Assembly: GCF_000633535.1 (NCBI RefSeq)
Contig: NZ_AYMR01000011.1
Location: forward strand, 62,001-126,000
DNA from: Leifsonia aquatica H1aii
Lineage (GTDB): Bacteria; Actinomycetota; Actinomycetes; Actinomycetales; Microbacteriaceae
Direction of reading: 5' to 3'
DNA length: 64,000 nt
Shown in pieces: positions 1 to 7,878 of this stretch; the first letter of the stretch is position 1, and each line of letters opens with the position of its first letter. The position numbers were made by a program, and so were the translations under genes. Under the pieces are notes generated by a model. That model was not told the DNA's origin and did not search any database. It saw nothing but the letters and a program-made list of their open reading frames with translations.

Positions 1-222
1 GAAGTAGTCGCTGACCTGGTACTGCGAGATCTTCACGGTGATGTCCGGGTTCTCCTTCTCGAACGCCGGGATGCACTGCTGGTAGGCCGCGGCCGGGTTC
101 GGGTCCCACGTCCACCAGTTGACGGTGACCTTGCCGTCAGATCCGCCGCCGCCGGTGCAGCCGGCAAGCGCCATGAGGACTGCAGCGCCCGCGGCGATGG
201 GGACGATCTTCTTGAGTTTCAC
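1..222 (-). CDS. ABC sugar transporter substrate-binding lipoprotein (N-terminal fragment)
   Basis: Only the first 74 codons are inside the window; the gene continues past base 1. It starts at GTG (222-220). The N-terminus is a lipoprotein signal: a KLKK start, a hydrophobic stretch, and the lipobox LAGC with Cys22, then a Gly-rich linker. The mature start (VNWWTWDPNP, then AFEKENPDITVKI) is typical of family 1 carbohydrate-binding proteins. It should be lipid-anchored outside the membrane and deliver sugar to the two permeases just upstream at 335-2220. Gene order permease-permease-binding protein is reversed from the usual, and a hairpin at 253-276 sits before this gene. The ligand cannot be read from sequence; the neighbouring catabolic genes suggest a deoxy-sugar such as L-fucose or L-rhamnose. 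Confidence 0.85.
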   Translation of the reverse strand, partial: MKLKKIVPIAAGAAVLMALAGCTGGGGSDGKVTVNWWTWDPNPAAAYQQCIPAFEKENPDITVKISQYQVSDYF

Positions 223-252
223 GGTTGGGTGCCTCTTTCTGGATTGCGGTCT

Positions 253-276
253 CCGGGCGGCGTCGGTGCCGCCCGG
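253..276 (-). terminator. Intergenic hairpin before the binding-protein gene
   Basis: Perfect 9-bp inverted repeat CCGGGCGGC / GCCGCCCGG with a 6-base loop, in the 112-bp gap between the permease stop (335) and the binding-protein start (222). There is no T run, so it may stabilise mRNA ends or act as a partial attenuator rather than a full terminator. Confidence 0.5.
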
Positions 277-334
277 TTCTGGAGCGCACTCGTCCCACCG
301 ACGCTGCTCGCGCCGGCTCGTCGACGAGTGGGTG

Positions 335-1276
335 TTATTTGATTCCGGTGAAGCCGATCGAGTTGACGATGCGTTTGCCGAAGATCATGAAGAGCACGAG
401 CATCGGCAGTGCGGCGACCAGCGAGGCCGCCATCAGCCCGGCGTAGTCGGGCTGGGTCTGTGGGGAGGCCTGCTGGAACACGCCCAGTGCGACGGTGAGC
501 GGGCGGACGCTCGGGTCGTTGGCGATCAGCAGAGGCCAGAAGTACTCGTTCCAGGCATTGATGAAGGTGAGGAGCGACAGGGTCATGAGCGGTCCGGTGG
601 TCATCGGCACGGTGATCCTGAAGAGGATCTTGAACGGTCCGAGCCCGTCGATCAGGGCCGCCTCCTCGATCTCAGAGCTGAGTCCGAGCATGAACTGCCG
701 GAGGAAGAAGATCGCGAAGGCCGAGAACAGCGCGCTGGGCGCGATGAGTCCGGCGAACGTGTTGGTCAGGCCGAGGTCGTGGATGAGCACGAAGTTCGGC
801 AGCAGCGTCATGATCCCGGGGATCATCAGCGCGGCGAGGAAGATCGAGAACACGATGTTGCGTCCACGCCACTGCAAGCGGGCGAACGCGTACGCGGCGA
901 GCAAGGAGCAGAAGACGACGATCACCGTCAGCAGAGTCGCGTAGATCACGGAGTTGCGGACGAAGAGCCCCAGGTCGATCGACGCGCCGGAGCCCCCCTC
1001 GGCGATCGCTTCGTCGGGCGTCGCGATCCCGAGGACGCGGAGGAACGGTCCGAGGGTGAAGCCGACCGGCAGCAACGACGTCGGATTGCTGATCAGCGCG
1101 TAGTTGTTCGAGAGCGCCGTGCGCAGGATCCAGTAGAACGGGAAGAGCGTCACCAGCAGGAACAGCGACAAGTAGATCCAGGCGATGGTCTTCCCGAGGG
1201 AGAACCTGCGGCGGGACCGGGACCGCGCAAGAGGCGCGGTGGCGACGTCGGGCTGAGGGAGGAGTGTGGTGGTCAT
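335..1276 (-). CDS. ABC sugar transporter permease (MalG-type)
   Basis: 313-aa inner-membrane permease starting MTTTLLPQPD. The cytoplasmic N-tail is Arg-rich (about residues 15-28), followed by a first membrane helix (IAWIYLSLFLLVTLFPFYWI) and further helices. The conserved cytoplasmic loop contacting the ATPase is EEAALIDGLGPFKILFRITVP, matching the EAA-x3-G-x9-I-x-LP pattern. It should pair with the permease at 1282-2220; the two genes are 5 bp apart. No ATPase gene is adjacent, so a shared MsiK-like ATPase encoded elsewhere is likely, as is common in actinobacteria. The frame stays open far upstream of this ATG, but that part overlaps the other permease and is not translated sensibly. Confidence 0.92.
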   Translation of the reverse strand: MTTTLLPQPDVATAPLARSRSRRRFSLGKTIAWIYLSLFLLVTLFPFYWILRTALSNNYALISNPTSLLPVGFTLGPFLRVLGIATPDEAIAEGGSGASIDLGLFVRNSVIYATLLTVIVVFCSLLAAYAFARLQWRGRNIVFSIFLAALMIPGIMTLLPNFVLIHDLGLTNTFAGLIAPSALFSAFAIFFLRQFMLGLSSEIEEAALIDGLGPFKILFRITVPMTTGPLMTLSLLTFINAWNEYFWPLLIANDPSVRPLTVALGVFQQASPQTQPDYAGLMAASLVAALPMLVLFMIFGKRIVNSIGFTGIK

Positions 1277-1281
1277 GGTTC

Positions 1282-2220
1282 TCAGTTCGTGTCCGTGTCG
1301 TTGGCGCGCATGAGGCGCATCTGGAAGAACGTGATGAGCAGCAGCATCACGAACAGGGCCATCGACATCGTCAAGGCGTAGCCGAAGTTGAACTCGGCGA
1401 AGCCGGTCTTGTAGATGTACAGCGGGAGCACGTTGGAGGCGTTCGCAGGCCCGCCCTTGGTCGTCACCGCGACGAGGTCGAAGACCTGGAAGGAGCTGAT
1501 GATGGTCAGCACCACGACCATCGCCATGATCGGACGCAGCAGGGGGAGGGTCAGTCGGGTGAACATCCGGATCTCGCCGGCGCCGTCGATCCGGCCGGCT
1601 TCGTAGATCTCGCCGGGGATGGTCTGGAGGCCCGCGAAGATCAGGATGGCGTTGTAGCCCATCGCTTTCCAGATACTGATGAACGCGAGGGTGGGGATGA
1701 CCCAGTCCTGGGACCCGAGGAACAGGATGGGGTGCCCGCCGAATGCCTTGATGACGGCGTTCACGATCCCGAGACCAGGGTCGAGCATCCATTGCCACAC
1801 GAGAGCGGCGACGACACCCGAGATGAGGAACGGGAGCAGGACCATGCCGCGGATCACGCTGGAGGAGGTCAGGCGATGGAGGATGACCGCGGTGATCAGC
1901 GAGATGGCGAGGCCGAGGACCACCGAGAGCAGAACGAAGTAGACCGTGACTCCGAGCGAGTTCCAGAAGACGCCGTCGCCCAGCAGCTGCTGGTAGTTGG
2001 CGAGGCCCGACCACACCGGTGGGGTGAGGATGTGGAAGTCGGTGAAGCTGAGGTAGATGCCGCGGACGAGCGGGTAGAGGGCGAAGACGATGAAGCCGAC
2101 GGCCGCCGGGAGGATCAGGACGAGTGCGAGGCGCCAGTCCCCCCGGTGCGATGGGTTGCGCCCGACCTGGCGGCTGCTTCGACCGGTCCGTGCGGTCGGT
2201 TTCGCAGCAGTCATGACCAC
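1282..2220 (-). CDS. ABC sugar transporter permease (MalF-type)
   Basis: 312-aa membrane permease, first gene of the importer operon. The first helix is LALVLILPAAVGFIVFALYPL and the EAA loop reads YEAGRIDGAGEIRMFTRLTLP. I chose the GTG at 2220 because GAAGGAG lies 8 nt upstream; an ATG two codons later (2214) sits 14 nt from the same site and is the alternative. Longer in-frame starts up to 2328 would overlap the promoter at 2300-2328. Transcription continues into 335-1276 and the lipoprotein. Divergent from the catabolic genes starting at 2651, which suggests shared control and substrate. Confidence 0.9.
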   Translation of the reverse strand: MVMTAAKPTARTGRSSRQVGRNPSHRGDWRLALVLILPAAVGFIVFALYPLVRGIYLSFTDFHILTPPVWSGLANYQQLLGDGVFWNSLGVTVYFVLLSVVLGLAISLITAVILHRLTSSSVIRGMVLLPFLISGVVAALVWQWMLDPGLGIVNAVIKAFGGHPILFLGSQDWVIPTLAFISIWKAMGYNAILIFAGLQTIPGEIYEAGRIDGAGEIRMFTRLTLPLLRPIMAMVVVLTIISSFQVFDLVAVTTKGGPANASNVLPLYIYKTGFAEFNFGYALTMSMALFVMLLLITFFQMRLMRANDTDTN

Positions 2221-2299
2221 GATGTGCTCTCCTTCGAACTGCTCGCCGAGGGGGTTCGCCGGCGGATACGTCGGGCGTCGGCCCGAGAACGTGTCGAGA

Positions 2300-2328
2300 G
2301 AGTAACCCTGTTTATATTTTCGTGTCAA
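2300..2328 (-). promoter_or_regulatory. Probable promoter of the sugar importer
   Basis: On the minus strand TTGACA (2328-2323), a 17-base spacer, then TTACTC (2305-2300), about 80 bp before the permease start. The spacer is unusually AT-rich for this genome. The -35 is perfect and the -10 is weak, as expected of an activated or repressed promoter. Confidence 0.5.
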
Positions 2329-2557
2329 CTAATGCATCCCGCATGGAATCGCGATTCTGAGAGCTGGCGCTTGACGCCATAAAGTAAACGGGACGAGTCT
2401 CCGCGGCGCGGCACGACGCAAGGCGACACCGCCGGATCGCCCGAGATCTCGCGGATCCGACCGAGGTAGGCGCTCGCTCCGGCCGGATCGGACGCCGCGG
2501 AGGGAACGACGGTCGTTCGGCGCCAGCGGCCCATCCGGAACGGGATCGCTCGACAAG

Positions 2558-2587
2558 CGGATAGTGATCATTCGTTATCCGGCGTGG
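2558..2587 (+). promoter_or_regulatory. Dyad operator upstream of the UxaA-type gene
   Basis: CGGAT (2558-2562), 14 bases, ATCCG (2577-2581); the arms extend to CGGATA/TATCCG. It continues as ATTCGTTATCCGGCGTGG (2570-2587). The same spacing and 3' half recur at 8891-8920 before the second dehydratase. It lies about 65 bp before the start at 2651, a natural position for operator or activator binding. The binding protein is unknown; the LysR (7879-8823) or ROK (13181-14356) protein are candidates. Confidence 0.55.
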
Positions 2588-2650
2588 GCAGGGCGACGCG
2601 GCCGAACGTAGCCTGAATCGGATAGAACACTGAGCATTGAGGACGCTGTC

Positions 2651-4195
2651 ATGTCTCGCACCCTTCCCTCCCCCTCCCGCTCGGCGACCGCCCTGATCGT
2701 GGCGCGCCCGGGCACGGACAACGTCGGCATCGTCGTCGACGGTGCGAGCGCCGGCGATCGCCTCGAAGGCGGAGGGGTGGAGGTCGTCGCGGCGACGGAC
2801 ATCCCGCAGGCGCACAAGGTCGCTCTGCGCGACATCGCTCCCGGTGACCCTGTGCTCAAGTACGGCCAGGTCATCGGTGCCGCCACCGCCCCGATCACGG
2901 CCGGCGCCCACGTGCACGACCACAACGTCGGCCTCCTCGACCTCTCGACGCGGGGGGTGTCGACAGTCGGCTCGGGAACGGCCTCCGAGGTGGACGCGGA
3001 TCTCACCGCGCGCACCTTCCTCGGCTACCGCCGCCCGGACGGCCGGGCGGCGACCCGCAACTTCATCGGAATCGTCCCGACCGTGAACTGCTCCTCCACG
3101 GTCAGCAAGCTCATCGCGCAAGCCGCCTCGATCGAGTTCGCCGGCGCGCCCGGGCTCGACGGCATCGTCCCGCTCCCGCACGACCAGGGTTGCGCGCTGG
3201 CCGAGCACACGATCGGCGACGACATCCTGCGCCGAACCCTGCGCGGGTACGCGACCCACCCCAACTTCGCCGGCGTCCTGGTCGTCGGCCTCGGCTGCGA
3301 GGTCAACCAGCCGGAGAACTTCCTGCCGGACGCCGTCCCCGGTCTGAGCAGGCTCACGATCCAGGAGCTGGGCGGAACCGCAGCGACCGTCGCCGAAGGA
3401 GTACGGCAGATCGGTCGGATGGTCGCCGGCCTCGCCGCGGTGCAGCGCGAGCCGATCCCCGTCGCCGAGCTCGTACTCGGCTTGCAGTGCGGTGGGAGCG
3501 ACGCATACTCCGGGCTGACGGCGAATCCGACCTTGGGCGTCGCTGCCGACATGCTCGTGGCCGCGGGCGGAAAGGTGATCCTCGGCGAGACGCCCGAGAT
3601 CTTCGGCGCCGAGCACCTCCTCCGCGCACGGGCCGCCACGGACACGATCGCGGAACGTCTCGACCGGACCATCGAGTGGTGGCTGCGCTACACGGCGACG
3701 AACGGGGCGGAGCTCGACAACAACCCGTCCCGCGGCAACCGGGCCGGCGGGATCAGCACCATCTGGGAGAAGTCGCTCGGCGCCGTGCTCAAGGGGGGCA
3801 CGAGCCCTCTCAACGACATCGTCGACTACGCGGCACCGGTGACGGCAGCCGGCCTGACCTTCATGGACACCCCGGGGTACGACCCGGTCTCGGCGACCGG
3901 CATGGTCGCCGGTGGGGCCACCGTCCTGGCCTTCACCACCGGCCGTGGTTCGGTCTTCGGCTCTCGCCCGGTGCCGTGCGTCAAGATCAGCACGACATCC
4001 GATCTCTTCCGCCGGATGGAAGGCGACATGGACTTCGACGCCGGACAGGCCTTCGGCCACGATCGTCAGCGTGAGGCCGGAGCCCGCCTCTTCGAGGCCA
4101 TCATCGACATGGCATCGGGCCGCCTGACCAAGTCGGAGCAGCTCGGCTTCGGCACCGAAGAGATCGTTCCCTGGCGCATCGGCGCCGTCCTCTAG
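2651..4195 (+). CDS. UxaA-family sugar-acid dehydratase (altronate/galactarate dehydratase type)
   Basis: 514 aa, the full length of the two-part UxaA family: an N-terminal SAF-like domain (about residues 10-100, including GDPVLKYGQVIG and HVHDHNVG) and the C-terminal dehydratase domain (from about 120: RTFLGYRRPDGRAATRN, CSSTVSKLI, PLPHDQGCA, VVGLGCEVNQPENF, LQCGGSDAYSGLTANP). Conserved Cys and His residues suit the Fe-dependent dehydration of a sugar acid to a 2-keto-3-deoxy acid. GAGGA precedes the ATG by 9 nt. It opens the plus-strand catabolic series with the aldo/keto reductase (41-bp gap) and the lactonase. A second, unrelated dehydratase lies at 8995-10197, so this one may act on a different sugar acid, for example L-galactonate or D-arabinonate. 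Confidence 0.88.
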   Translation: MSRTLPSPSRSATALIVARPGTDNVGIVVDGASAGDRLEGGGVEVVAATDIPQAHKVALRDIAPGDPVLKYGQVIGAATAPITAGAHVHDHNVGLLDLSTRGVSTVGSGTASEVDADLTARTFLGYRRPDGRAATRNFIGIVPTVNCSSTVSKLIAQAASIEFAGAPGLDGIVPLPHDQGCALAEHTIGDDILRRTLRGYATHPNFAGVLVVGLGCEVNQPENFLPDAVPGLSRLTIQELGGTAATVAEGVRQIGRMVAGLAAVQREPIPVAELVLGLQCGGSDAYSGLTANPTLGVAADMLVAAGGKVILGETPEIFGAEHLLRARAATDTIAERLDRTIEWWLRYTATNGAELDNNPSRGNRAGGISTIWEKSLGAVLKGGTSPLNDIVDYAAPVTAAGLTFMDTPGYDPVSATGMVAGGATVLAFTTGRGSVFGSRPVPCVKISTTSDLFRRMEGDMDFDAGQAFGHDRQREAGARLFEAIIDMASGRLTKSEQLGFGTEEIVPWRIGAVL

Positions 4196-4236
4196 CCCCC
4201 GCGGGCGATGTCGCCCTCCTTTCGAAAGGGACCTCC

Positions 4237-5256
4237 ATGCTCACTCTCCCCGCCACCGCCGTCGGAGACCACGGTCTCACCCTTCCCCCGATCGGGCTCG
4301 GGACGGCGGCGCTGGGCAACTTCCTCTCCGTCGTTCCCGACGAGCAAGCGCGCGCGACTCTCCGCCGGGCGTGGGAGGCAGGGATCCGCTCCTACGACAC
4401 CGCTCCGCTTTACGGGCACGGCCTGTCCGAGAGACGGATCGCGGAGACGATCAGCTCCGAGCCCCGTGACTCGTTCACCGTCTCCACCAAGGTCGGACGG
4501 CTGCTGCGCAGCGACGCCCCGCGGGACGAGAGCCAGTACTTCGACGGCGCTCCGTTCTACGTCGACGTGCCGGAAGCCGGACCGGTGTGGGACTTCAGCT
4601 ACGACGGCGTCGTCACCTCGCTGCACGAGAGCCTGGCACGCCTGGCGCTCGACCGCGTCGATGTCCTGAACCTGCACGATCCGGACGCCCACTACGACGA
4701 GGCGAGCACGACGGCGTACGCGGCGCTCCACGATCTTCGCGAGCAGGGTGTCGTTCGCGGCATCGGAGCGGGGATGAACCAGACGGCGATGTTGTGCACT
4801 CTGGTCACCGAACTCGACCTGGACGTGGTGCTGCTCGCCGGCCGCTACACACTGCTCGACCAGGGGTCTATGGGCGATCTGCTCCCGGCGTGCCGGGACA
4901 ACGGGACCAGCGTGGTGGTCGGCGGCGTCTTCAACAGCGGGATCCTCATCGATCCGTCCGACGACGCCCGGTTCGACTACATCCCGGCGTCCACGACGAT
5001 CGTCGCCCGGGCACGCCGGATCCGCGAGGTGTGCGAGCGGTTCGGCGTCCCCCTCGCTGCAGCGGCGATCCAGTTCCCTCTCGCCCATCCGCAAGTCTCC
5101 ACGGTCCTCATCGGCGCACGCTCGGTCGAGGAGCTCGACGAGGATCTGGAGCTTCTCGGCACTCCGATCCCCGACCAGCTGTGGCACGAGCTCAAGCGGG
5201 AGGGACTGCTCGCGGAGGACGCACCGGTGCCGAGCCTGGACGGAGCGAACCGATGA
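4237..5256 (+). CDS. Aldo/keto reductase, probable L-fucose (aldose) 1-dehydrogenase
   Basis: 339-aa (beta/alpha)8 oxidoreductase. The N-terminus IGLGTAALGNFLS and YDTAPLYGHGLSERRIAE carry the Asp and Tyr of the AKR tetrad; STKVGR gives the Lys and NLHDPD the His. The combination APLYGHGLSE is typical of the L-fucose dehydrogenase/D-threo-aldose 1-dehydrogenase/pyridoxal 4-dehydrogenase branch, which oxidises the sugar at C1 to a lactone with NAD(P)+. GAAAGGG lies 6 nt before the ATG. Its stop overlaps the start of the lactonase gene (ATGA, 5253-5256), so the two are translationally coupled, fitting lactone handover. Confidence 0.85.
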   Translation: MLTLPATAVGDHGLTLPPIGLGTAALGNFLSVVPDEQARATLRRAWEAGIRSYDTAPLYGHGLSERRIAETISSEPRDSFTVSTKVGRLLRSDAPRDESQYFDGAPFYVDVPEAGPVWDFSYDGVVTSLHESLARLALDRVDVLNLHDPDAHYDEASTTAYAALHDLREQGVVRGIGAGMNQTAMLCTLVTELDLDVVLLAGRYTLLDQGSMGDLLPACRDNGTSVVVGGVFNSGILIDPSDDARFDYIPASTTIVARARRIREVCERFGVPLAAAAIQFPLAHPQVSTVLIGARSVEELDEDLELLGTPIPDQLWHELKREGLLAEDAPVPSLDGANR

Positions 5257-6119
5257 CCGCCCCCGGCCGCATCGACGCCCATCACCATTTCTGGGACCCG
5301 GCCGACTTCGACTACCCGTGGATGGCCGGGGAGGCGTTGGACCCGATCCGTCGGCCGTTCGCACCGGTCGACATCGCGCCGGAGCTCGCCACGAACGCGA
5401 TCGACGGGACCGTTCTGGTGCAGACCGTCGCAGACCTCCGTGAAACGACCCGCTTCCTGGACCTGGCCGCAGGGACCGCCTTCATCCGCGGCGTGGTCGG
5501 ATGGGTGGACCTGACCGACGGCGCGGCCGGGCAGACCATCGCCGACCTGCGGCAACGCGCCCCCGGAACGTTGGTCGGCATCCGGCATCAGGTCCACGAC
5601 GAGCCGGACGCCGACTGGCTCGATCGGGACGACGTGCAGGCAGGGATCCGCACGGTCGGCAACGCTGGACTGGCGTACGATCTCTTAGTCCGCACGCGCG
5701 AACTCCCCGCGGCGATCCGGCTCGTGTCCGGGTTCGCCGACCAGCGCTTCGTGCTGGACCATATCGCGAAACCGCCCATCCTCAGCGGCTGGAGCGACGA
5801 GTGGGCCCGCCTGATCGGCGATCTGGCGAGACGGCCGAACGTGGCGGTGAAGCTGTCGGGAATGATCACCGAGGCATCCTGGGACGAGTGGAGTCCGGAT
5901 TCGCTCCGCCCGTACGTCGACCACGTCCTCCATGCCTTCGGCACGGAGCGTGTGCTTTTCGGCTCCGACTGGCCGGTCTGCCTTCTCGCAGCATCGCGGT
6001 ACGGCGAGGTCGTCGACGCGGTCGAAACCCTGCTCGGCGGGTTGAGCGACACGGAGCGAGCGGATGCGTTCGGCGGCAACGCCGTGCGGTGGTATCAGCT
6101 GGCCGACGTCGCCGCCTGA
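5253..6119 (+). CDS. Amidohydrolase-family lactonase, probable L-fuconolactonase
   Basis: 288-aa TIM-barrel hydrolase of the COG3618/amidohydrolase-2 group. The start RIDAHHHFWDP is the family signature HxH plus F/W-D-P. Later come VLVQTVADLRET, GIRHQVHDEPD (family GxRH), FVLDHIAKPPI, NVAVKLSGMITEA and, near the end, RVLFGSDWPVC with the metal-site Asp. These proteins hydrolyse sugar lactones such as L-fucono- or L-rhamnono-lactone. The ATG overlaps the stop of the upstream dehydrogenase by 4 nt. The last gene of this plus-strand run; it converges with the SDR ending at 6137. Confidence 0.88.
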   Translation: MTAPGRIDAHHHFWDPADFDYPWMAGEALDPIRRPFAPVDIAPELATNAIDGTVLVQTVADLRETTRFLDLAAGTAFIRGVVGWVDLTDGAAGQTIADLRQRAPGTLVGIRHQVHDEPDADWLDRDDVQAGIRTVGNAGLAYDLLVRTRELPAAIRLVSGFADQRFVLDHIAKPPILSGWSDEWARLIGDLARRPNVAVKLSGMITEASWDEWSPDSLRPYVDHVLHAFGTERVLFGSDWPVCLLAASRYGEVVDAVETLLGGLSDTERADAFGGNAVRWYQLADVAA

Positions 6120-6136
6120 CGTCGCTGCCCGCCGGC

Positions 6137-6886
6137 TCAGCGCACGTTCTCGGGGATCCGCAGCCCGCCCATGCCGCCGTCGACGGTCAGGAGGGTCCCG
6201 GTCGTCGATGCGTTGCTGGGATCGGCCAAATACACGATCGCCTGCGCTACCTCGGTGGGCGACACGAGTCGTCCGAGCGGCTGGCGGCGAGTGAGCTGCT
6301 CCCGGGCGTCGTCGGCATCCGCAGCGCCCTGCAGAAGGCGGGAGACCCACGGGGTGTCCGCGGTGCCGGGAAGGACGGCGTTCACGCGGACCCTCCCGAC
6401 GAAGTCGGCGGCCGTGGCGATCGTGAGGGCTTCCAGCGCCCCCTTCGACGCGGAGTACAGCGCACGCTGCGGGACACCGACCCTCGACACGATCGAGCAG
6501 GTGTTCACCACCACCGCGTTCGCGGAGTCGAGGAGGTGGGGGAGGGCGGCTCGAGTGACCCGTACGGCACCGAGGAGGTTGAGGTTCAGTACACGATGCC
6601 ACTCGTCGTCGGCGTTGGCCGTGATGTCGCCGACCGCGCCGATCCCCGCGTTGTTGACGACCACGTCCACGCCACCGAACGCGCGGGCCACGCTGGCGAC
6701 GGCGGCATCGACGCCGGCCGAGTCCGTCACATCGGCCTCGACGTAGAGGACGTCGGGGTCATCACTCGGGTTGCGGTCGAGGACGGCGACCCGAGCGCCC
6801 CGCTCGTATAGCAGGCGGGCGGTCGCGGCGCCGATCCCGCTCGAACCGCCCGTGACGACGGCGCTGAGGCCCGTGAAGCCACTCAT
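6137..6886 (-). CDS. SDR oxidoreductase, probable 2-keto-3-deoxy-L-fuconate dehydrogenase
   Basis: 249-aa classical short-chain dehydrogenase: nucleotide motif TGGSSGIGAAT (residues about 12-22), VVVNNAGIG, the catalytic Ser/Tyr/Lys in NTCSIVSRVG and YSASKGA, and C-terminal TLLTVDGGMGG. Asp at VLDRNPSD after the second strand predicts NAD+. Its ATG overlaps the stop of the FAH-fold hydrolase gene by 4 nt (ATGA at 6886-6883). In the fucose/rhamnose route an SDR oxidises the 2-keto-3-deoxy acid at C4 and the FAH-fold enzyme splits the product, so the coupled pair fits those two consecutive steps. Specificity is inferred from context. Confidence 0.85.
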   Translation of the reverse strand: MSGFTGLSAVVTGGSSGIGAATARLLYERGARVAVLDRNPSDDPDVLYVEADVTDSAGVDAAVASVARAFGGVDVVVNNAGIGAVGDITANADDEWHRVLNLNLLGAVRVTRAALPHLLDSANAVVVNTCSIVSRVGVPQRALYSASKGALEALTIATAADFVGRVRVNAVLPGTADTPWVSRLLQGAADADDAREQLTRRQPLGRLVSPTEVAQAIVYLADPSNASTTGTLLTVDGGMGGLRIPENVR

Positions 6887-7743
6887 CGTGCGCCCACCAC
6901 CGACTGCCGCTGTTCCCCGAGGCCGTCGATGCCCAACGACATCACGTCGCCCGCCCGGAGGTAGACCGGCGGCGTGGCCCCCATGCCGACGCCGGGAGGG
7001 GTCCCGGTGTCGATGAGGTCCCCCGGCTCGAGCACCAGGAACTGGCTGAGGTAGTGGACGATCGTGTACGGATCGAAGATCATCGTGGCGGTGCTGCCGG
7101 TCTGGCGACGCGCGCCGTTGACCTCCAGCCACATGCCCAGATCGTTGACGTCGGAGATCTCGTCCGGCGTCGCCAGCCACGGGCCGGTCGGGTTGAACGT
7201 CTCCGCCGACTTGCCCTTCACCCACTGGCCGCCGCGCTCCAGCTGGAACGCGCGCTCGCTGACATCGTTGACGAGCACGAATCCTGCGATGACGTCCCGG
7301 GCCTCGTCGGGGCTCGCCAGATAACTGGCCCGCCTGCCGATCACGATGCCGAGTTCCACCTCCCAGTCCGTCTTCTCCGATCCGCGAGGGATGCGGACGT
7401 CATCGAACGGGCCGATGACGGTGTTCGGGGCTTTGTTGAACACGATCGGTTCGGTGGGGACGGCCTGGCCCGTCTCGGCAGCATGGTCCCTGAAGTTCAA
7501 TCCGATGCAAAGGAGCTGATGCGGTCGTGCGATCGGCGATCCGATGCGCTCGTCCCCGAACTCCTCGATCCTCCCGTCTGCGATACAGCGGTCCACGTGC
7601 GCGCGCAGGGTCGCGGGCCCTCCGGATCGGAAGAAGTCCTCGCCGAAGTCCGGAGTGAGCTCCGACACGTCGACGTAGTGGGTTTCGTCCACGCGGACGA
7701 TCGGGCGTTCGACGCCGGCCGGGCCGATGCGCATCAGTTTCAT
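6883..7743 (-). CDS. FAH-family hydrolase, probable 2,4-diketo-3-deoxy-L-fuconate hydrolase
   Basis: 286-aa fumarylacetoacetase-fold protein. Motifs in order: LLCIGLNFRDHAAETG (about residues 74-89), IVFNKAPNTVIGP, DWEVELGIVIGR with metal-binding acids, GFVLVNDVSERAFQ, GKSAETFNPTGPWL and DTGTPPGVGMG. This fold cleaves C-C bonds of diketo acids; the group includes the enzyme forming pyruvate and L-lactate in fucose and rhamnose catabolism. The ATG at 7743 has AAGGAG 9 nt upstream; an earlier in-frame start would add an Arg-rich stretch unlike the family. It leads the two-gene unit with the SDR and may use the palindrome at 7848-7866 as an operator. Confidence 0.87.
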   Translation of the reverse strand: MKLMRIGPAGVERPIVRVDETHYVDVSELTPDFGEDFFRSGGPATLRAHVDRCIADGRIEEFGDERIGSPIARPHQLLCIGLNFRDHAAETGQAVPTEPIVFNKAPNTVIGPFDDVRIPRGSEKTDWEVELGIVIGRRASYLASPDEARDVIAGFVLVNDVSERAFQLERGGQWVKGKSAETFNPTGPWLATPDEISDVNDLGMWLEVNGARRQTGSTATMIFDPYTIVHYLSQFLVLEPGDLIDTGTPPGVGMGATPPVYLRAGDVMSLGIDGLGEQRQSVVGAR

Positions 7744-7847
7744 CGTTGGTGTTCTCCTTGGTACGCCCGCACGCCGATGCGATCGGCCGGCGGGCCGGAC
7801 TGCCCTCCCAGCGTCCCGGCACCTGCTGGTGCGGTCAACGATGTCTC

Positions 7848-7866
7848 CCGGATGCGCGACATCCGG
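7848..7866. promoter_or_regulatory. Palindrome upstream of the FAH-hydrolase/SDR unit
   Basis: CCGGATG (7848-7854), 5 bases, CATCCGG (7860-7866): a perfect 7-5-7 repeat about 105 bp before the hydrolase start. On the minus strand ATTCG-N4-CCGG (7875-7863) adjoins it, echoing the 3' half of the dyads at 2558 and 8891, but with different spacing. Likely a related regulator site, less certain than the other two. Confidence 0.4.
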
Positions 7867-7878
7867 CAAGCGAATAGG

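Larger units (their letters stand above)
2221..2650. other. Divergent regulatory region between importer and catabolic genes
   Basis: 430 bp without a supportable gene. It holds the minus-strand promoter at 2300-2328 and the plus-strand dyad at 2558-2587. The central part (about 2340-2555) is open in several frames but shows no ribosome site, no family similarity and no preferred codon pattern, so I call nothing there. Confidence 0.6.
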